This document shows, piece by piece, positions 1-6,973 of a stretch of DNA of 12,490 bases (positions are counted from its first letter, which is position 1; the number at the start of each line of letters is the position of its first letter). The notes under the pieces were generated by a model that saw only the letters and a list, made by a program, of their open reading frames with translations, was not told where the DNA came from and ran no database searches. Origin of the DNA: Chloroflexia bacterium (lineage in GTDB: Bacteria; Chloroflexota; Chloroflexia; Thermomicrobiales; UBA6265); assembly GCA_013698305.1 (NCBI GenBank), contig JACCVC010000208.1:1-12490 (forward strand), written 5' to 3'. The translations under genes were made by a program, and so were the position numbers.

Positions 1-1145
1 TACATGTTCGATGGATCATTCTCGAACGCGAACTGCAAGACCTTCATGCCGGGGAAGCCCAGGGCGTCCCGAAGGGACAGGACATCTGGCGTGATCACAC
101 CCAAATCCTCGACGATGATCGGCACGCTGCCAAGTTCCCGCTGGACCGCCGCGAACACGTCGCCACCGGGCGACCGTTGCCAGTGCCCGGAGACGGCGCT
201 CGCGGCATCAGCCGGCACAACCCACGCGGCGGCAAACCCACGGAAGTGATCGATCCGAACAATGTCAACCGTCGTGAGCATCACCCGAATGCGATCGACC
301 CACCATCGGTAGCCATTGTCCCGCATCACCTTCCAGTCATAGACGGGATTGCCCCAAATCTGCCCGGTTTCCGAGAATGGGTCCGGCGGCACCCCTGCAA
401 CTTCGACAGTGCGCCCGTTTTCGTCGAGCTTGAACTCGCGCTGGTTGGTCCAGACGTCGGCGCTGTCGCCAGCGACAAAGATCGGAATGTCACCAATGAT
501 GCGTATATCACGCTCGTTGGCATACGTCTTCAGTGCCGTCCATTGACGACGAAAGTGAAACTGGACGAACTGATGAAACCGGATGTCGTCCGCAAGCTCC
601 ACCACGGCTTTCGCCAGCGCATCATCCCGCCGCAGCCGCACATCCTCGGGCCAATCGGTCCAGGCGACTCCGTCGTGACGCCCCTTGAGCGCCTGAAACA
701 GCGCATAGTCGTCCAGCCACCGGGCTTCCTCCGCACAGAACTGCGTGAACGGCTGCCGGAACTGAGACGCCGCACCCCGTCGAAACCGATGAAACGCCTT
801 TTTCAACATCGCTTGCCTGAACGGCGCCGCCAGTGCGAAATCGACCTGCCGATCCGAAAAGCGCGGAAGTTCGCCCCAGTCCTCGTCCGTCAGCAAGCCG
901 TCTCCACCGAGCCAGGAAAGCGACACCAGCATCGGGTTCCCGGCAAACGCTGACGGCGACGCATATGGTGAATCTCCGAAGCCGGTGGGCCCCAGCGGCA
1001 TCACCTGCCAAAGCCTTTGTCCTGCGTCATGCAACCAGTCGACGAACCGAAACGCGGCATCGCCAAGGTCACCGATCCCGTGAGGGCCTGGCAGGGATGT
1101 TGGATGGAGAAGCACTCCACTCTCACGAGGGAAACGATTGGACAC
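1..1145 (-). CDS. malQ: 4-alpha-glucanotransferase (amylomaltase, GH77), 3' end cut by window edge
   Basis: Family GH77 enzymes transfer alpha-1,4-glucan segments between maltooligosaccharides in the cytoplasm, in maltose and glycogen metabolism. The frame is open without interruption for 381 codons to base 1. Typical members have about 500 residues, so roughly the last quarter, including the conserved HDN aspartate, lies outside. Near the N-terminus the RESGVLLHPTSLPGPHGIGD block is diagnostic, followed by RLWQVMPLGPTGFGDSPY. The nucleophile aspartate is residue 299 in VRIDHFRG, and the acid/base glutamate is residue 346 in IIVEDLG. I chose the GTG at 1145 because AAGGA lies 6 nt upstream and the family motif begins only six residues later. 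It is the last gene of the mreB-lipoprotein-malQ series, 81 nt after the lipoprotein, so it may be co-transcribed or have its own promoter. The family call is secure from the motifs. Confidence 0.96.
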   Translation of the reverse strand, partial: MSNRFPRESGVLLHPTSLPGPHGIGDLGDAAFRFVDWLHDAGQRLWQVMPLGPTGFGDSPYASPSAFAGNPMLVSLSWLGGDGLLTDEDWGELPRFSDRQVDFALAAPFRQAMLKKAFHRFRRGAASQFRQPFTQFCAEEARWLDDYALFQALKGRHDGVAWTDWPEDVRLRRDDALAKAVVELADDIRFHQFVQFHFRRQWTALKTYANERDIRIIGDIPIFVAGDSADVWTNQREFKLDENGRTVEVAGVPPDPFSETGQIWGNPVYDWKVMRDNGYRWWVDRIRVMLTTVDIVRIDHFRGFAAAWVVPADAASAVSGHWQRSPGGDVFAAVQRELGSVPIIVEDLGVITPDVLSLRDALGFPGMKVLQFAFENDPSNM

Positions 1146-1170
1146 GAACTATCCTTTGCGCTCTTGGCAG

Positions 1171-1198
1171 GCGCGTGGATTGAGCCACGCGGCGCCGC
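1171..1198 (-). other. Inverted repeats in the lipoprotein-malQ spacer
   Basis: The 81-base spacer (1146-1226) holds a 7-bp stem (1172-1178 pairing with 1185-1191, loop ATTGAG). It overlaps a GC-only 10-bp palindrome at 1189-1198, so the two could form competing structures. No T-run follows on the minus strand, so this is not a convincing intrinsic terminator. It could act as an mRNA-processing or attenuation structure ahead of malQ. No clear -35/-10 pair was seen here. Confidence 0.35.
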
Positions 1199-1226
1199 GA
1201 ACGGCGATTGTTGCGGCTGCGTTCAA

Positions 1227-1991
1227 CTATTGCCCGGCGCCAGGTGCTGCCAGGTTGTCGCTCGCCAACCAGCCTTCGGATCCGTCGAGGGACACTGCTA
1301 GCCAGGTATTTTGGTCGTCACCTTCGCGCTGAACTGGATCGCTCAACACCTCGACCTGTGTTCCAACGGGAATCGGATCGCCAAGCAGTTCGCAATCTGC
1401 TCCCGGACCAGTCAGGAGGGCTGTTTCTTTTGTCGTGACCTGCGCAACGTCCGCTCCGGTATAGGCTGGATAGCTCGCGACTGTACAACTCGTCACCGAG
1501 GTGACTGTGCTGGCCGGCGATGCCACTGGCGACGCGTCGACTGACTGCTCCGTATCAGGCCGGGCGTCGCCCGGAATGGGGACGGCTCCACCGGTGCCGT
1601 CTCCGACTGCCGCATCCGCCCCATCCTCCGCTGATGCCGAACCAGCCAGTGAGTCGTCCACGGTCGGAGTGGCCGTGACGGGCACGAGAGTTGGCGTCAT
1701 CGTCGGCAGCGAAATGGGGGGTGACGAGACGTTCACGCCGGGGGATGCCGAGTCTTCCGATGCCGGCGAGCCATCTAGATCGTCGCCCACGGGGGAAGGT
1801 GAACCTACCAAAGGCCCATCCGCTTCGACGGTTGCGACGTCCTCGACGGTTCCAAGCGAGGTTTCCTCTATCGACTCGGATTCATCGCCGTTGTCCCCAC
1901 TCCCGCAGGCGGACAGCAACAACACTGACAAAATCGTCATGACGATTCCAGCTGCCTTGAGTCGCTTTAGTTGAGCATGTATGTCGATCAT
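1227..1991 (-). CDS. Lipoprotein with low-complexity linker and C-terminal SH3-like (SH3b) domain
   Basis: This is a predicted envelope-anchored lipoprotein of 254 residues. The N-terminus has a basic n-region (about residues 8-12, LKRLK), a hydrophobic core and the lipobox LLSA followed by Cys29, the predicted lipidation site. Residues about 30-170 are low complexity, rich in Ser, Asp, Pro, Gly and Thr, and look like a disordered spacer. Residues about 175-254 resemble a bacterial SH3 domain: a motif beginning AQVTTKETALLTGPG and ending WLAVSLDGSEGWLASDNL. Two cysteines flank the start of this domain and could form a disulfide. SH3b domains often bind cell-wall peptides, but the ligand here is unknown. 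I chose the ATG at 1991 (AGGTGG about 9 nt upstream). A longer reading from 2045 or 2144 would overlap mreB and put an implausibly long stretch before the signal peptide. It lies 58 nt downstream of mreB. Confidence 0.85.
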   Translation of the reverse strand: MIDIHAQLKRLKAAGIVMTILSVLLLSACGSGDNGDESESIEETSLGTVEDVATVEADGPLVGSPSPVGDDLDGSPASEDSASPGVNVSSPPISLPTMTPTLVPVTATPTVDDSLAGSASAEDGADAAVGDGTGGAVPIPGDARPDTEQSVDASPVASPASTVTSVTSCTVASYPAYTGADVAQVTTKETALLTGPGADCELLGDPIPVGTQVEVLSDPVQREGDDQNTWLAVSLDGSEGWLASDNLAAPGAGQ

Positions 1992-2049
1992 TCGCGCTTC
2001 CCACCTTTGAACGCGCCGGCGGGCGCTCCGTTGCGGCCTCGCCATCCGA

Positions 2050-3054
2050 TCATGATTCCTCAAGGCTATCTCGAAGAATATCCATATGTTCCAGCGCAAG
2101 TCCGGTGCCGATAGCAACGCAGGAGAGTGGATCATCAGCCACATAGCACGGCACGCCGGTCACTTCGGTCAGCAGTTCCGGCAGGTTCCGCAACATCGCT
2201 CCGCCACCGGTAAGGATCATGCCCTTGTCGATGATATCGGAGGAAAGCTCGGGAGGCGTCTCCTCGAGCACCGCCCGCACCGCCCCGATAATCGATTCGA
2301 GCGGCTCGGTGATCGCGTCTGATATCTCGTTGGCGCCGATCTGGATCGTCCTCGGCAGGCCCGCTACCTCATCGCGCCCGCGGACTTCCATCGTCAGGTC
2401 CTCTTCCAGCGGCATCGCGGTGCCAATCGCGATTTTCACCTCTTCCGCCGTGCGCTCGCCAATACGCAGGTTGAATTTCCGTTTTATGTGATTGCTGATC
2501 GCCTCATCGAACTTGTTGCCTCCCACTCGAAGCGAGCGGGCCACCACAATGCCGTTGAGGGAGATCACCGCGACTTCAGTTGTGCCGCCGCCGATGTCAA
2601 TGATCATGTTGCCGCTGGGGTCAGCCACGGGAATCTTCGCGCCGATAGCTGCCGCCAATGGCTCGCTGATCAGGTACGCTCGGCGGGCGCCAGCGTTGAG
2701 GGCCGCGTCCCGCACCGCCCGCCGCTCCACGCCCGTGACGCCCGCTGGAACACAGATCATGACTTCCGGACGTACAAAGGAGAAGCGCCCACACGCCTTG
2801 CCGATGAAGTACTCGAGCATCTTCTGCGTCACGACATAATCAGCGATTACGCCGTCTCGCATTGGCCGCACCACCTCGATCGTGTCCCGCGGCTCGCGAC
2901 CGAGCATATCTCGAGCCTCGATGCCCACGGCCTTGACCTTGGAATCGCGCGCGGAGATCGCGACCACCGATGGTTCGTTTATCACGATTCCTCGACCGCG
3001 CAGGTAGACAAGCACATTCGCGGTGCCGAGGTCAATTCCGATCTGTTTTGGCAC
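2050..3054 (-). CDS. mreB: Rod shape-determining actin homologue MreB
   Basis: MreB is the bacterial actin that polymerises under the membrane and directs lateral wall synthesis. The 334-residue product has the family's normal length. The nucleotide-binding motifs are present: phosphate-1 GIDLGTANV (residues 6-14), catalytic-region Glu131 in ISEPLAAAIG, phosphate-2 IIDIGGGTTEVAV (151-163), and the adenosine motif GMILTGGGAML (278-288). The start is GTG at 3054, with GGGAGGG 6 nt upstream. The usual neighbours mreC and mreD are absent on both sides; instead an SH3 lipoprotein follows 58 nt later. It could be an Mbl/MreBH-like paralogue rather than the main MreB, which the sequence alone does not settle. 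The 141-nt leader region carries a 12-bp palindrome and a hairpin touching the ribosome-binding site, so regulation at the 5' end is plausible. Confidence 0.95.
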   Translation of the reverse strand: MPKQIGIDLGTANVLVYLRGRGIVINEPSVVAISARDSKVKAVGIEARDMLGREPRDTIEVVRPMRDGVIADYVVTQKMLEYFIGKACGRFSFVRPEVMICVPAGVTGVERRAVRDAALNAGARRAYLISEPLAAAIGAKIPVADPSGNMIIDIGGGTTEVAVISLNGIVVARSLRVGGNKFDEAISNHIKRKFNLRIGERTAEEVKIAIGTAMPLEEDLTMEVRGRDEVAGLPRTIQIGANEISDAITEPLESIIGAVRAVLEETPPELSSDIIDKGMILTGGGAMLRNLPELLTEVTGVPCYVADDPLSCVAIGTGLALEHMDILRDSLEES

Positions 3055-3060
3055 GAAAAA

Positions 3061-3080
3061 CCCTCCCGATCATTGATCGG
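3061..3080 (-). promoter_or_regulatory. Hairpin overlapping the mreB Shine-Dalgarno
   Basis: On the minus strand, CCGATC-AAT-GATCGG (3080 to 3066) is a perfect 6-bp stem with a 3-nt loop. The last two G bases of its 3' arm are also the first bases of the GGGAGGG Shine-Dalgarno (3067-3061) of mreB. Folding would partly occlude ribosome binding. The inverted repeat is seen directly; a role in translation control is inference. Confidence 0.45.
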
Positions 3081-3090
3081 TGGCTCACAC

Positions 3091-3102
3091 TTGAACGTTC
3101 AA
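3091..3102. promoter_or_regulatory. Perfect 12-bp palindrome upstream of mreB (candidate operator)
   Basis: TTGAACGTTCAA is exactly self-complementary and lies in non-coding DNA 37 nt upstream of the mreB start codon. It resembles the half-sites of a GAAC...GTTC LexA box but lacks the 4-bp spacer, so it is not a standard SOS box. It may be a transcription-factor site or may form a small hairpin in the leader RNA. Confidence 0.35.
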
Positions 3103-3151
3103 CCCGATAGAGTCTTGGTGTGGCCCGGTCGGACACCCTGCCATGCGGGCA

Positions 3152-3160
3152 AGCATAGCA
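3152..3160 (-). promoter_or_regulatory. Candidate extended -10 promoter for mreB
   Basis: The minus strand reads TGCTATGCT from 3160 to 3152, matching the extended -10 pattern TGnTATnnT. Initiation about 7 nt downstream would give a leader of roughly 90 nt containing both the palindrome and the hairpin. No good -35 hexamer is found at 16-18 nt spacing, so confidence is low. Confidence 0.3.
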
Positions 3161-3168
3161 TTCACGTA

Positions 3169-3182
3169 CCCGCCAATGCGGG
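3169..3182. other. Short GC-rich hairpin downstream of the LLM oxidoreductase gene
   Basis: CCCGC-CAAT-GCGGG is a 5-bp stem with a 4-nt loop, located 14 nt past the stop codon of the minus-strand oxidoreductase gene. It could help end that transcript. There is no following T-run, so it is at best a weak terminator. It lies just upstream of the candidate mreB -10. Confidence 0.3.
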
Positions 3183-3195
3183 ACCACTCCCGGTG

Positions 3196-3990
3196 TCATC
3201 CTTGTTCCACGGCCAGCTTTCCCGCTTCGATTAACTGGAGGTAGGCGTCATCGTCTTCCTCTGCCACCACGCACCGCAGCACCGGATGATCGAACTGCTG
3301 GAGAAACGGCGTCAATCCATCGGCGGCTTCCTCTACCGTGTTGGCGGCAATTGCGGTATCGAACGCCGACACGCCCATCTCCGCGAAGTGTTTAGCATAG
3401 CTCGGAAACGATTCGTATTTCGCCGCTTCGTGGCGAAGGCGATCTATGGCAGGTTCACCGATGGCAACCCGCACGAAAGCAGCGCTGAGGAAGGGGTCGG
3501 TTCGACCCGCCTCTGTATAGATCTGAGCCATTTCCTGTTGACGTATCGCAGCGAACTCTGGCGTCAGCCAGTTCAGCAGCACACCATCTGCCTGTTCGGC
3601 GGCGAAACGGCGCATATTGGCCCGCAACGCGCCCACAATGACGGGCCGGCCGGTGTCCTCACGGATCACCGACACCGCGTCGCCCATTACGTCCAGAGGC
3701 TTCGAAAGCTGCCCGCTCCCGATCCCGGCGTACATCCGTTCCCCGAGCAGACCCGCTCGATCAAGTCGATCTCGCCACTCTGCCGCCGGAACTCGATCAA
3801 TCGGGACGATCCCGTTTGCAAGCTTGATCGCCAACGTGACGCCTGCGCAGGCCGCCAGCACATCGAACGACGATCCTCCGGGAATGTCATTCGACCAAAA
3901 GATGCTGAAGCCAGCCTCCTCGATGCGCGGCCCAAGTCGTTGGACCAACGCCAGATCAATAGTGCTGGTAACTCCGAATCCCAAAGTCAT
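3196..3990 (-). CDS. Luciferase-like (LLM class) flavin/F420-dependent oxidoreductase
   Basis: LLM-class enzymes are TIM-barrel oxidoreductases using reduced FMN or coenzyme F420. This product has 264 residues, shorter than the usual 300-350. Visible family features are the N-terminal strand LGFGVTSTIDL, the sequence LANGIVPIDR with RLGERM-type context ahead of YAGIGSGQLSKPLDVM (about residues 88-102), the strand PVIVGALRANMRRFAAEQADGV, and NWLTPEFAAI. The pattern resembles F420-dependent members more than bacterial luciferase alpha chains, but cofactor and substrate cannot be read from the sequence. The ATG at 3990 has GGGAA about 8 nt upstream and directly begins the first barrel strand. 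It starts 22 nt after the radC stop, so it is probably the last gene of the MFS-dioxygenase-radC-LLM operon. The reduced length suggests lost insertion or C-terminal elements rather than a frameshift. Confidence 0.82.
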   Translation of the reverse strand: MTLGFGVTSTIDLALVQRLGPRIEEAGFSIFWSNDIPGGSSFDVLAACAGVTLAIKLANGIVPIDRVPAAEWRDRLDRAGLLGERMYAGIGSGQLSKPLDVMGDAVSVIREDTGRPVIVGALRANMRRFAAEQADGVLLNWLTPEFAAIRQQEMAQIYTEAGRTDPFLSAAFVRVAIGEPAIDRLRHEAAKYESFPSYAKHFAEMGVSAFDTAIAANTVEEAADGLTPFLQQFDHPVLRCVVAEEDDDAYLQLIEAGKLAVEQG

Positions 3991-4012
3991 GTGTTGGTTC
4001 CCGTTCTACATG

Positions 4013-4741
4013 CTACGTATCGGAGGCGAATCCGAGCCCCAGCCGCTTCAATGACACCCATCTTCCCTGACCAATCACCATGTGGTCGAGAACGGCGATG
4101 TCCAGCAACTCACCACATCGAACCACATCCGCTGTAAGAGAGATGTCCGCCGCCGACGGCGCGGGATCTCCCGATGGATGATTATGAACCAGAATCTGCG
4201 CTGTCGCATTGGCCCGTACCGCATCGCGGAACAGCTCGCCGATACGCACCTGCGCCTGATTGACGCTTCCCCGATAAACGGTTTTGACGGAGATCACGCG
4301 ATGTCGGGTATCCAGCAGCACAACCCGCAGGTGTTCCTGTTCCAGCGATGCCATCTCCGTTCCCAGGAGTTGAAAGATATCGTCGGGTCCATTGACTACG
4401 AGCCGCTCTTCCGGAGATTCGGCCACCAGACGCCTGCCCAGCTCGAGGGCGGCCTTGACCCTGCTGGCCTTGGACTCGCCGACACCACGCATCCGGGCAA
4501 GCTCTTCGAAGTCCAGCCGATGAAGACCCCGGAGACCCCCACCGTCCCTGAGCACCCGCTGCGACATGGTGAGCACGCTTTCGCCCTTGATTCCCGTGTT
4601 CAGGATAATCGCAAGCAACTCCGACGCACTGAGCGAACTCTCTCCAAGCCGTCGCAGGCGCTCACGTGGACGCTCGTCGGCGGCCACATCGCGCATCATG
4701 GTTGGTTGATAGGATGGCGGCGCGGGCGTCTCAGCGTCCAT
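4013..4741 (-). CDS. radC: RadC/JAB1-MPN metalloprotein (DNA repair protein RadC family)
   Basis: RadC-family proteins join helix-hairpin-helix DNA-binding elements to a JAB/MPN metalloprotease-like domain. Their cellular role remains uncertain despite the name. The 242-residue product has the usual length. PRERLRRLGESSLSASELLA (residues 25-44) is the N-terminal signature, and an HhH-like segment lies about 75-103 (LARMRGVGESKASRVKAALE). The MPN zinc motif is complete: Glu136 in EHLRVVLLDTRHRV, then HNHPSGDPAPSAAD with His186, His188 and Asp199. The chosen ATG at 4741 overlaps the stop of the upstream dioxygenase gene by 11 nt and has no clear Shine-Dalgarno, which suggests translational coupling. 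A start at Met15 or Met16 is possible and would keep every domain. Placement inside a redox-enzyme operon is unusual. Confidence 0.93.
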   Translation of the reverse strand: MDAETPAPPSYQPTMMRDVAADERPRERLRRLGESSLSASELLAIILNTGIKGESVLTMSQRVLRDGGGLRGLHRLDFEELARMRGVGESKASRVKAALELGRRLVAESPEERLVVNGPDDIFQLLGTEMASLEQEHLRVVLLDTRHRVISVKTVYRGSVNQAQVRIGELFRDAVRANATAQILVHNHPSGDPAPSAADISLTADVVRCGELLDIAVLDHMVIGQGRWVSLKRLGLGFASDT

Positions 4742-5603
4742 CAGGCATCGCCGTCGCCACGATCATTCCGTAGTAGGCAGGCGCCTCGTAGCTCAACACG
4801 TCGATGGTCAATGGCACAATCTCCTGTATTCCCGCGAGCATCAACGTCTGCCACAGACCGTCAATTGCCGCAGTCTCGATATCATGCTGGTCAAGCTCGA
4901 CCAACACTCCGGGCTCGTTTCGCCGCAGGGCATCGACGACCGCCCGGTCCACCCGCGCCGCAGACTCGTGGAACCCGTAGGGACCATCCTCGCGATGAGT
5001 GTGCGCCCAATCGCAAGAAGCGATGAACCCGACATTGCGAGCATCATCCCCCAACACTCGCCCAATCGCTCTACCGAACTCGACCATTGCAGCCAGCGGC
5101 AACGATCGCGACGGCGTGACCAGCACCACGCCCGGAGCGCCGTTGGGTTCTGGAGCCAGCGCCAACACATCTCCACTTCCCGATTCGTTTTGATCGTGAC
5201 CGAGAAACCACATCGGCGTCATCACCCCCCAGTCCAGCGGCGCTACTGCCTGATCGACCCGATTTCCGGCATAGCTCACCCGTGAGACGGGCAGCCCATC
5301 TTCAGTCGCGACCCTGACCAGTGCGTCGATCAGCGGGCGGTCGCATGGCGCATTTACCTCCGCGAAGTTGCCATTCCAACGGAGCGTTCCCGCCACCCGA
5401 GCGGCGTCGACGACCGCGAACGATCCGTCCACGCGAATGCCATGAGGTCCGGAGATGATCACCGCTTCAACCCCGACCTCCTTGAACGTCGAACCCATGA
5501 GTTGCATCTGCTTCCTGGTTTCGAGCGCTCCCTCCGCGTCATCACTTAGCACCGGAATAATCGGGAATCCGTGTGGAGCTATCGCTGCTGCGACCAGCGG
5601 CAT
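4731..5603 (-). CDS. LigB-type class III extradiol ring-cleavage dioxygenase-like protein
   Basis: The 290-residue product fits the LigB catalytic-subunit superfamily, whose enzymes use non-haem Fe(II) to open catechol-like rings; MEMO proteins share the fold without that activity. APHGFPIIP at the N-terminus supplies His11, ISGPHG supplies His54, and DIETAAIDGLW supplies a candidate third ligand, Glu243. Together they match the 2-His-1-Glu arrangement of LigB. SCDWAHTHREDGPYGFHES (about 196-214) contains His201, in the position of the family's catalytic histidine. Retention of these residues argues for an enzyme rather than a MEMO-like relic, but the substrate is unknown. The ATG at 5603 has AGGAGGG 8 nt upstream, within the end of the MFS gene, and lies 4 nt after that gene's stop. 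Coupling with the transporter suggests a shared substrate. Confidence 0.8.
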   Translation of the reverse strand: MPLVAAAIAPHGFPIIPVLSDDAEGALETRKQMQLMGSTFKEVGVEAVIISGPHGIRVDGSFAVVDAARVAGTLRWNGNFAEVNAPCDRPLIDALVRVATEDGLPVSRVSYAGNRVDQAVAPLDWGVMTPMWFLGHDQNESGSGDVLALAPEPNGAPGVVLVTPSRSLPLAAMVEFGRAIGRVLGDDARNVGFIASCDWAHTHREDGPYGFHESAARVDRAVVDALRRNEPGVLVELDQHDIETAAIDGLWQTLMLAGIQEIVPLTIDVLSYEAPAYYGMIVATAMPDGR

Positions 5604-5607
5604 GATG

Positions 5608-6864
5608 TCAACCCTCCTGCTGTTGAACTTCGATTCGTTTCGGATGCTTCATCTCGACCTTTTCACCGGCCTTGCGGTCGATGCGGGTTTCCTGCACCAA
5701 CAATAGCAACATCAACGAGCAGGTGAGCGCGCAACCCGCCAAGACCCATGCGCTTTGTCTTAAGGTGAAGGCCTGCGCGACAACGCCCACGATCACCGGC
5801 CCTGCCACCTGGCCAGAATCGCCAACAAAACGCCACAGGCTCAGGAACGTGCTGGTGACACCGGCGGGAGCGAAGTCGGCGCCAATGGTCATCATGGTGC
5901 CGGAGCCGAGCCCATTGCCAACGCCGATCACCATCGCGGCGATCAGCAGGCCAAGATAGGTATTGGAAAACGGGATCATGCTGATCCCGATCGCCATCAA
6001 ACCAAAGCTCGGCACGGTCGCGTATCGCCTGCCCAAACGATCCATGAGGAAGCCGGCGGGACCGAAGAGCGACATGTCCAGCACAGCCGACGCAGTCATG
6101 ATCGTCCCGACCTCGAGCGCATCCAGGCCAATCACCTCGATCCCGTAAAGTGGTATCAGGAACAGCCTACCCTGGCGCACGACCTGCGCGAGAATCTGCG
6201 CCAGGGAGGCAAAGAGGACGTCTGTCCGCTTGCCCTCGATTGCTTCCCAGGTTGCCATGATCGCGCCCCGGTCTGGCGCTTCATGTCCTACTGATGAGAC
6301 ACGGGCGTCATTGGCCTCCTCCGGAATCCATCGCCATGCGGCGACCAGCGCCGACAACGCCAACACGCCCGAGAATACGAAGGCGGAATCCAGGCCGAAG
6401 GTTTGCACCAGAAACCCCGCCACAAGCGGACCAGCAAAGACACCTGCCCGATTGATGCCACCAAAGCCGGCAATAGTGCGGCCACGGAGCTCGACTGGAA
6501 CCTGTTGCGTGATGAAGGTGTATCGGGAGAGTCCCCAGAAGGCGGTGCCAACTCCAGCGATCAGGCGTAAAGCCACGGCTGCTTCCGCGCCAACTGGCAG
6601 CGCCAGCGCAATGGTCGAGAACGCCACGAGGGTGGCGCCGAGCAGCATCGTCGTGCGCAACCCTAGCCGGATCATGAGCGTCCCGGTCGGAACATCGGCG
6701 ATCAGCGTGCCGAAGGCGGCCGCGGCCACGATGACGCTGGCGAAGCTGTAGACGTCGCTGGTCTCGGTTGCCAGTAACGGCAGCGAGAGAATGATCACGC
6801 CCTGGGCGAACGCCAGCAGCACGGTAGGGACATAGACGGCCAGCATCAGCTCCCGTCGATTCAT
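5608..6864 (-). CDS. Major facilitator superfamily (MFS) transporter, 12 membrane segments
   Basis: This is an inner-membrane secondary transporter of 418 residues with about twelve hydrophobic segments, in two groups of six separated by a polar loop near residues 180-215 (IPEEANDARV onward). An MFS motif A-like loop follows segment 2 (about residues 57-69, DVPTGTLMIRLGLR). The matching loop after segment 8 carries the clearer copy, MDRLGRR (274-280). The glycine-rich segment GVGNGLGSGTMMTIGADFAP is typical of segment 10. I chose ATG 6864, with AGGAAGGA 6 nt upstream, over an upstream in-frame extension to 6987 that would add 41 non-membrane residues and run back through the divergent promoter region. 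It is the first gene of the dioxygenase-radC-LLM operon. Direction and substrate cannot be decided: drug efflux and uptake of an aromatic compound are both possible. Confidence 0.9.
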   Translation of the reverse strand: MNRRELMLAVYVPTVLLAFAQGVIILSLPLLATETSDVYSFASVIVAAAAFGTLIADVPTGTLMIRLGLRTTMLLGATLVAFSTIALALPVGAEAAVALRLIAGVGTAFWGLSRYTFITQQVPVELRGRTIAGFGGINRAGVFAGPLVAGFLVQTFGLDSAFVFSGVLALSALVAAWRWIPEEANDARVSSVGHEAPDRGAIMATWEAIEGKRTDVLFASLAQILAQVVRQGRLFLIPLYGIEVIGLDALEVGTIMTASAVLDMSLFGPAGFLMDRLGRRYATVPSFGLMAIGISMIPFSNTYLGLLIAAMVIGVGNGLGSGTMMTIGADFAPAGVTSTFLSLWRFVGDSGQVAGPVIVGVVAQAFTLRQSAWVLAGCALTCSLMLLLLVQETRIDRKAGEKVEMKHPKRIEVQQQEG

Positions 6865-6887
6865 GGTCCGTCCTTCCTGATCATCCC

Positions 6888-6901
6888 ACGACGCCCGTCG
6901 T
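6888..6901. promoter_or_regulatory. Inverted repeat in the MFS operon leader (candidate operator)
   Basis: ACGACG-CC-CGTCGT is a 6-bp perfect inverted repeat ending 24 nt upstream of the MFS start codon. MFS operons are often controlled by local repressors binding such sites, but no regulator gene adjoins. It could equally be a short RNA hairpin. No matching copy was noticed elsewhere in the window. Confidence 0.25.
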
Positions 6902-6967
6902 CCTGGCGGCATCGTACCAATAATCCGGGCTACCGTCGCGGGCCGGAGCGTCGAAAACACGCCGTTG

Positions 6968-6973
6968 TATACT
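6968..6973 (+). promoter_or_regulatory. Candidate -10 element for the ftsY-ffh transcript
   Basis: TATACT is a five-of-six match to TATAAT, and initiation near 6980 would give a leader of about 90 nt before the ftsY ATG at 7072. No recognisable -35 sits 17 nt upstream. The palindromic GTATAC core could also serve minus-strand transcription of the MFS operon. The 6865-7071 region is otherwise non-coding. Confidence 0.3.

Noticed and set aside
177..953. A 258-codon open frame on the plus strand across malQ
   Set aside because: It is antisense to a malQ frame with unmistakable GH77 motifs and has low-complexity, Arg/Pro-rich composition typical of GC-driven shadow frames.
1172..1191. Intrinsic terminator after the lipoprotein gene
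   Set aside because: The stem is present but no T-tract follows on the minus strand.
3091..3102. SOS (LexA) box upstream of mreB
   Set aside because: The known GAAC-N4-GTTC form needs a 4-bp spacer, whereas the half-sites here abut directly.
2488..3234. A 248-codon plus-strand open frame over mreB
   Set aside because: The antisense strand encodes MreB with full actin-family motifs, and this translation resembles nothing and has no ribosome-binding site.
3286..4137. A 283-codon plus-strand open frame over the LLM oxidoreductase gene
   Set aside because: It is antisense to a recognisable oxidoreductase and crosses into radC, with no family features of its own.
4082..5026. A 314-codon plus-strand open frame over radC and the dioxygenase gene
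   Set aside because: It spans two well-supported minus-strand genes, and its Arg/Pro/His-rich translation has no domain-like pattern.
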